Source of the DNA: Apus apus
Lineage: Eukaryota > Chordata > Aves > Apodiformes > Apodidae
Assembly (NCBI RefSeq): GCF_020740795.1
Contig: NC_067299.1
Location: 10,830,194-10,894,193, forward strand
Direction of reading: 5' to 3'
Length of the DNA stretch: 64,000 nucleotides
A program made the position numbers and the translations under genes. Shown piece after piece: positions 58,333 to 64,000 of the stretch; the first letter of the stretch is position 1; the number at the start of each line of letters is the position of its first letter. The notes beneath the pieces are model-generated. The model had not been told where the DNA came from. It did not search any database and saw nothing but the letters and a program-made list of their open reading frames with translations.

Positions 58333-61300
58333 GAGAACGGCGGCAGGTTTAACAGCGGCCATCTCGGCAGCTCCTCAGAGCACGCGGCAGCGCAGAGCGG
58401 CAGCGGCACCGGCAGCGGTGAGAGCTGCTCCTTTAATTCCTGAGGATTAGAGAAGGGGCCGGGCTTCCCGGAGACGGCGAAGCCGGAGCAGAGCGAGGAG
58501 ACCCGAGTCTGAGCGGGAATCCTGAGAGGAACAGGAAGGCTGACGTGGCGGGGGGCCGTGGCTGAGAACGGCGGCAGGTTTAACAGCGGCCATCTCGGCA
58601 GCTCCTCAGAGCACGCGGCAGCGCAGAGCGCAGAGCGGCAGGAGCAGGAAGTGGCGCGAGGGCGGGGAGCGCGAGCGCACGCGGAGAGCGGCGCGAGTGG
58701 AGGCAGGGAGAAGAAGACACCGGTAGCTTTCTCTAGCATGGTGACAACACGCCCTAAAACCGTATTGAAAAAGAATATGGGAACTCAGACGGAGGTTCTG
58801 AGCAGGCACGCAGCTGTGCAGGTGTCTGGCTGCAGCGAGTGCCTGAGCCTGGCACTGGTACCAGAGGGAGCCCGTGGCACCGCGTGTGTGCCGTGTGAGC
58901 AAATCAGTGATCTCCTCAGGCAGGTGGTTAGACTGACAGAGGAGGTTGAAAGACGAAGAACTATCAGAGAATGTGAGAGCGAAATAGATTGGTGGAGCCA
59001 AACCCTGAGGCAAGGGCAGAAAGAAGAGGTGCTAGAACAAGTGATGGATCCCCTCCCTGCCTGTCCTCAGACAGAAGGAGAGAACTTTAGGGACATGGAG
59101 GAATGGAGGGAGGTCCGTCCTCGGAGAGGCAAGCAAAAACCCTCCCAACCCCCTCCGCCCTCCGAATTGCCCTTGAAGAATAGGTATGAAGCCTTGGTAC
59201 TTCAGGGACAGGAAAATGAAGTCGGAGCGATAGATTTGCCTAGTGAAGCACCTAGGACTTGTTGCTCAGCTCCACGCCTTAGGACTTCTTCAACTAAGAA
59301 GGAGAGGAGGGTAATTGTGGTGGGTGACTCCCTTCTGAGGGGAAGAGAAGGGCCCATCTGTCGACCGGACCCATCCCACAGGGAGGTCTGCTGCCTCCCT
59401 GGGGCTCGCATTAGAGATGTTAAAAGGAGACTCTCTAGTATGGTAAATCCATCTGATTACTACCCACTGCTGATTTTTCAGGTTGGCAGTGACGAAATTA
59501 TTACAAGAAATGTAAGGGCAATGAAGAGAGACTTCAGGGCCCTGGGACGGCTAGTTAGGGGTTCTGGAGCGCAAGTAGTGTTTGCCTCCATACCTCCTGT
59601 AAGAATGGGTGGAGAGGTAAACAGGAAGAGTTTGCTAATGAATGAATGGCTACAAGGCTGTGCCAAAGGCAGGGCTTTGGTTTTTTTGATCATGGGCTGC
59701 TATATGAGACACCTGGCCTGATGGTGGCAGGTGAGATGCACCTGTCCCAGAGGGGGGAAAAGGCTTTTGGGGCAGGACTTGGCAGGGCTCATTGAGAGAG
59801 CTTTAAACTAGATGTGAAGGGGGAAGGGGAGAAAAGTGGGTCTGTTAGGGACAAGCCCAGAGGAACATACCAGGGCCTGAAGGAAGGTGGTCTAAGGAGG
59901 ATTTGGTCCCACCAGTGTGCTCTGCTTGCTTCCTGAAATGCCTGTACACCAATGCACGCAGCATGGGGAATAAACAGGGAGAGTTAGAGGTCTGTGTGCG
60001 GTCTAAGGGTTATGATCTGGTAGCAATAACAGAGACATGGTGGGACAGCTCACACGACTGGAATGTGGCCATGGATGGCTCTGTGCTTTTTAGGAAAGAT
60101 GGGTCGGTGAAGCGAGGTGGTGGAGTTGCTCTTTATGTGAGAGAGCAACTAGAATGTATCGAGTTTTGTGCAGGGGCTGATGAGGGGCAAGTTGAAAGTC
60201 TGTGGGTAAGAATTAAAGGGCAGGGTGGTATGGGTGGTACAGTTGTGGGAGTCTACTACAGGCCTCCTGATCAAGATGCGGAAGTTGATGAGGCTTTCTA
60301 CAGGCAGCTGAAAGCAGCCTCACAACTACAGTCCTTGGTCCTCATGGGAGACTTTAACTATCCCGATATCTGCTGGAAGACTTACACAGCCAGCCTTGCA
60401 CAGTCCAGGAGGTTCCTCCAATGCATTGATGACAACTTCTTAATGCAAATGGTGGACAAGCCGACTAGAAGAGGAGCGCTGCCGGATCTTGTGCTCACCA
60501 ACAAGGAGGGCCTTGTTGAAGCAGTGGTGGTCAATGGCAGCCTTGGCTGCAGTGACCATGAGATGGTGGAGTTCAGGATCCTGTGTGGGAGGAACAGAAT
60601 ACCCAGCAGGACCAGAACCCTGGCCTTCCACAGAGCAAACTTCGGCCTCCTCAATCAATTGTTAAGGGACAGGGTGCTGGAGGGTAAAGGGGCTCAAGAT
60701 AGCTGGTCAACATTCAAGGACCACTTCTTGCAAGCACAGGATCAGTGTGTCCCACTGGGTAGCAAATCCAGTAAGGGAGCTAGGAGACCAGCGTGGTTAA
60801 AAAAGGAACTGCTGGGCATACTCAAGTGGAAAAGGAAAATCTATAGATCATGGAAGGAGGGGCTGGTCACTTGGGAGGAATATAGGACTGTTGTCAGAGA
60901 ATGTAGGGAGGCAACTAGGAAAGCTAAGGCCTCCTTGGAACGTAACCTTGCAAGTCGGGTTAAGGACAATAGAAAGGGCTTTTTCAAATACATAGCCACC
61001 AAAACTAATACCAGAGGCAATATAGGCCCACTGCTGAATGAGGCGGGTGCCCTGGTGACAGAGGATATAAAGAAGGCAGAGGTGCTGAATGCCTTCTTTG
61101 CCTCTGTCTTTACTCCTGCAGGCTTTCCCCATGAGCCCCAGTCTCATATAGCCCCAGAAGAAGTCAAGATAAAGGAGGAGTTTTGCCCAGGTAGATGAGG
61201 ATTGGGTTAGGGATCAGTTGAGTAATCTGGACATCCATAAATCGATGGGTCCAGATGAAATGCATCCAAGGGTGCTGAGGGGAGCTGGCGGAGGTCATTG

Positions 61301-62107
61301 CTAGGCCACTCTCCATCATCTTCGGTAAGTCATGGGTAACAGGAGAGGTGCCTGAGGACTGGAGGATAGCAAATGTCACTCCAGTCTACAAGAAGGGCAA
61401 GAAGGAGGACCCGGGTAACTATAGACCGGTCAGCCTCACCTCCATCCCTGGGAAAGGTGATGGAACAACTTGTCCTTGGCACTATCTCTAGACATATCAA
61501 GGACATGGGGGTCATCAAGAGCAGTCAACATGGTTTTACCAAGGGTAAGTCGTGTTTTGACTAACCTCATAGCCTTCTATGAGGAAATTACTAGGTGGAT
61601 AGATGATGGTATAGAGCGGTAGATGTGCTCTATCTTGATTTCAGTAAAGCATTTGACACCGTCTCCCACAGCATCCTTGTAGATACGTTGATCACGTATG
61701 GGTTTGATGATCAGGCAGTGAGGTGGATCAAGAACTGCTTGAAAGGTAGAAGTCAGAGAGTTGTAGTCAACGGGGCAGAATCTAGTTGGAGGCCTGTGAC
61801 TAGTGGAGTCCCTCAGGGGTCAGTACTGGGACCGGTGTTGTTCAACATCTTCCTCAACGACCTGGATGAGGGTACAGAATGTACCCTCAGCAAGTTTGCT
61901 GATGGCACCAAGCTGGGAGGAGTGGCTGACCCACCAGAAGGCTGTGCTGCCATTCAGAGAGACCTAGACAGGCTGGAGAGTTGGGCGGGGAAAAACCTGA
62001 TGAAGTTCAACAAGGGCAAGTGTAGAGTTTTGCATTTGGGGAAGAAAAATGCCATGTACCAGTACAGGTTGGGGGCTGACCTGCTGGAGAGCAGTGTAGG
62101 TGAAAGG
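58333..62107 (+). mobile_element. CR1 LINE, unit D, with multiple frameshifts
   Basis: Same insertion and same truncation point as in A and B. The 70-bp 5'-UTR blocks are at 58,330-58,399 and 58,561-58,630. Both ORFs are broken by small indels that A and B lack. Confidence 0.87.
58738..59721 (+). pseudogene. CR1 ORF1, unit D, frameshifted near the C-terminus
   Basis: Identical in layout to A and B up to about 59,660, where loss of one G (GGCTGTGCC for GGCTGGTGCC) shifts the frame. The esterase C-terminus with the MHLSQRG block is lost. It has CVPC in the zinc-finger region, as in unit B. Confidence 0.83.
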
Positions 62108-62152
62108 GATCATGTGATCTTTGCAAAATTAGACTGGGGGCACATCCCCTAG
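59823..62152 (+). pseudogene. CR1 ORF2, unit D, six frame breaks
   Basis: The frame is lost by one missing A near 59,859, then is open from 59,903 to 61,198 (endonuclease and start of RT). It is broken by an extra T near 61,183, an extra G near 61,280, an extra G near 61,452, an extra T near 61,556 and two extra bases near 61,611. The last part (61,625-62,152) is open again, with [10 protein letters not shown] and the FADG motif. All but the last are single bases, mostly in homopolymers, so sequencing error is a real alternative to decay. Confidence 0.83.
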
Positions 62153-63552
62153 CAACTGACACTCTGCATATCAGGGAAGGAAAACCCTTGTGGTCCACAT
62201 GGCAGGTCCCTTCCGAAGATCAGGAACCAAACAATACATCATTGTGATTGTGGAAGTGGTGTCAGGATTGACCTGTGCTGAAGCTGTTTCGAAGGCAAAT
62301 GGTGAAAACAGGGTTTGCTTCTTAGAAAAAGTGTTTGGGATTCTACCTAAACCCACAAATAGCCAATCTGACAAGGGAACTCACTTCACCTCACATCTTG
62401 TACGGCAATGGGCTCAAAGGGAAGGTATCAAATTGACATTTCATGTCCCATGCTACCCACAAGCTAATGGGATTGTAGAACACACTAATGGGTTAATTAA
62501 AAGTCTCGTTTGCCCACAGGACTCGAAATGGGATGAAAGATTGAGGGATGCAGTCACTACTGTGAACAATAGGTGGGGGGTGAACGGGTACCCCCGCCTG
62601 AACACTACTCAAGGTCATGGAGAAAATAAAAGGTCTTTTAAACAATCTAAAACTCCCCTCCACCCTGGACAGACTGTTTTGGCAAACCTGCCAAATACCG
62701 GTGAGGTCAAGCTCACCTTACAAACACCAGTGAATTCAAATACATGGGTTGCATCCGATTTAAATGACAAACAACATAAAATCAGTACAAAACGGATAAT
62801 TCATGTTGTGTGTATGTTTACATTTCTGTGTACCTGTGTCTAGTGATGTTGGTTAATATATTGCAAATCATGACAGCTTAAACAGCCAGAGACATCTCGG
62901 TGACAAGACCAGGCCTGATCAACCTGCTACTGGACTCTGGAGGAGTTATTTTGTGACCGCTGTGGGACTGATCACCCCATGGCCTAAACAAGGTGTTCTG
63001 TAACATTCTCTCCTCCTATACTTGCCTTTGAGCTGTTGTTAGCAATATATTGTTGGATGGCAGTAATTAAGAACATTATGGCAGAACTAACTGAAGAGAC
63101 AGGAACGTGGTTCAAATTTGGGAATTCCCTAAATGATCTATTTTTCTTTCCTTTTTTCCACTAGGATTGAAAACTGAGTTTGTGTTATAATAACTGCAAT
63201 TATTCTATTCATAATCTTGTATCCGTGTATAGCCAGCATATGTCCTTTGTGGATAAACTGTGCTCGAGTGAGACGACTTCACTAAAGATTCCCACTAGAA
63301 CAAGCACCTCAGGATCCAAGGGTGAATGATAATATAAATGCTCTCATCTGGTTCAAGAATAACAATTGAGCAACCTAGTGACTGCCAGAAGTAATAGGAG
63401 TCTGACATGTTAGTAAGAGTTTGAGATGTTAGTAAGAGTTTGATTTAGACTAGGTGATTGATCAATTTCAATGTTTACAATGTTTTATTTATACTGTGTC
63501 TTAGTTATTTGTTAAAAATACATCGGATGTGGTCTGGGGCAGAAAGGAGGAG
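62108..63552 (+). mobile_element. 3' part of endogenous retrovirus 2, unit D
   Basis: As in A and B: integrase core, decayed env with membrane anchor, and purine run at 63,541-63,552. In the tail, TTTATTTATACTG near 63,484 matches unit C, where A and B have TTTATTAATACTG. Confidence 0.7.
62190..62843 (+). pseudogene. Retroviral integrase remnant (ERV2), unit D, 217 codons
   Basis: Reads the same protein as unit B and lacks the 4-bp deletion of unit A. It contains SDKGTHFTSHL and NGIVEHTNG. There are no indels here, in contrast to the CR1 part just upstream. Confidence 0.78.
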
Positions 63553-64000
63553 CGACAAGCCATCCTGTGCCCCTGGTAGTCGCCACCCTAACTTGGGGCT
63601 GGTGGACGCTCCTTGGCTCTGGACAGTGACACTGACTGGACGGGTGGGTCAGGGGGTATCAAAGGGGCGAGGGCAGCAGGTGGGCCCTTCCCTCCTCCCT
63701 GAGGCCCGTTCGGACGCTTTCTGAGAGGGACACCCCCTGCTGCGGACACTGGTGCTGGGACCCTGCCTGCCTGCCTGCCCCGGGTCCAGCCTGAGCCTCA
63801 GCGCCGAGCGTGCCGGGGTCCCGAGCCCTGGGGTCGGGGCCGGAGCCCCCTCCCCGTCTTGCTGCCGCTGGAGGGGAAACCAGCGGCCGCTGCACCCGCT
63901 GCCGAGAGGCTGCCCCTCCGACACCACGGGCTGCAGACCTGCCGTCCTGCCTGGCGAGAAGGGGCCACCAACTGCCTCGGGGACAAGCCTCAGGGGAAAC
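63553..64000. other. GC-rich tail of unit D, cut by the window end
   Basis: Same non-coding tail as in the other units. The window ends within it at GGGGAAAC, one A longer than the GGGGAACAGC seen elsewhere, before the CA repeat. No gene is seen. Confidence 0.6.

Larger units (their letters stand above)
51552..64000. repeat. Tandem unit D, continuing past the window
   Basis: Same layout as A and B (CR1 type). At least 12,449 bp are in the window; the right border is not reached. Many one- or two-base length differences from the other units occur between about 52,347 and 61,620, most in homopolymers. Confidence 0.93.

Noticed and set aside
8560..64000. SBDS, expected head to head with TYW1
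   Set aside because: No coding stretch resembling it was found on either strand.
1..64000. CRISPR arrays, tRNA or rRNA genes, bacterial-type operons
   Set aside because: None seen. The direct repeats present are satellites or LINE and retroviral sequence. The only tRNA-related sequence is the retroviral primer-binding site.

Overview
This is a vertebrate nuclear window, most likely from a bird. The evidence is several CR1-type LINEs (one with an almost complete ORF1+ORF2), a retrovirus whose primer-binding site matches the tRNA-Trp site of avian retroviruses, spliced genes with clean GT..AG junctions, and a GC-rich CpG-island promoter. Nothing bacterial (operons, Shine-Dalgarno sites, CRISPR) is present. 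The species cannot be fixed from the sequence.

Layout. (1) 1-8.6 kb: the 5' half of TYW1 on the minus strand (wybutosine tRNA-modification enzyme), with six coding exons visible. Two CR1 fragments lie in its introns. A 1.2-kb hexamer-based satellite separates the first coding exon from a CpG island that probably is its promoter. (2) 8.7-9.3 kb: a CR1-containing segment that recurs at 49.2-49.6 kb. (3) 9,290 to the window end: a direct tandem array of four units, A (9,290-21,933), B (21,934-34,589), C (34,590-51,551) and D (51,552 to beyond the window). Each unit carries, on the minus strand, a spliced gene of the CCDC81-like family (two HU-like domains, then a Lys/Glu-rich and repeat-rich C-terminal half). 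Exons 2-11 are present in all four units with compatible reading phases.

Units A, B and D are alike. Upstream of exon 2 the sequence switches abruptly to a CR1 LINE (duplicated 5'-UTR block, ORF1 with zinc-finger and esterase domains, ORF2 with endonuclease and RT). The CR1 is cut off inside ORF2 and fused to the 3' part of an endogenous retrovirus (integrase, env transmembrane tail). Exon 1 and the promoter are therefore missing in these three units. Unit C lacks the CR1 and instead keeps exon 1 with the ATG, an upstream CRE-like site, a decayed betaretrovirus-like provirus (PBS, gag, dUTPase-protease, pol, start of env) and a longer, rearranged copy of the second retrovirus. With all 11 exons, unit C has an open frame of 638 codons including the stop. 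It is the only copy that looks able to encode the full protein from its own promoter.

The units differ at scattered sites in a mosaic pattern (A resembles D in one stretch and C in another), suggesting gene conversion or unequal exchange. Unit D also has a cluster of one- and two-base indels, mostly in homopolymers, that may be residual sequencing error.
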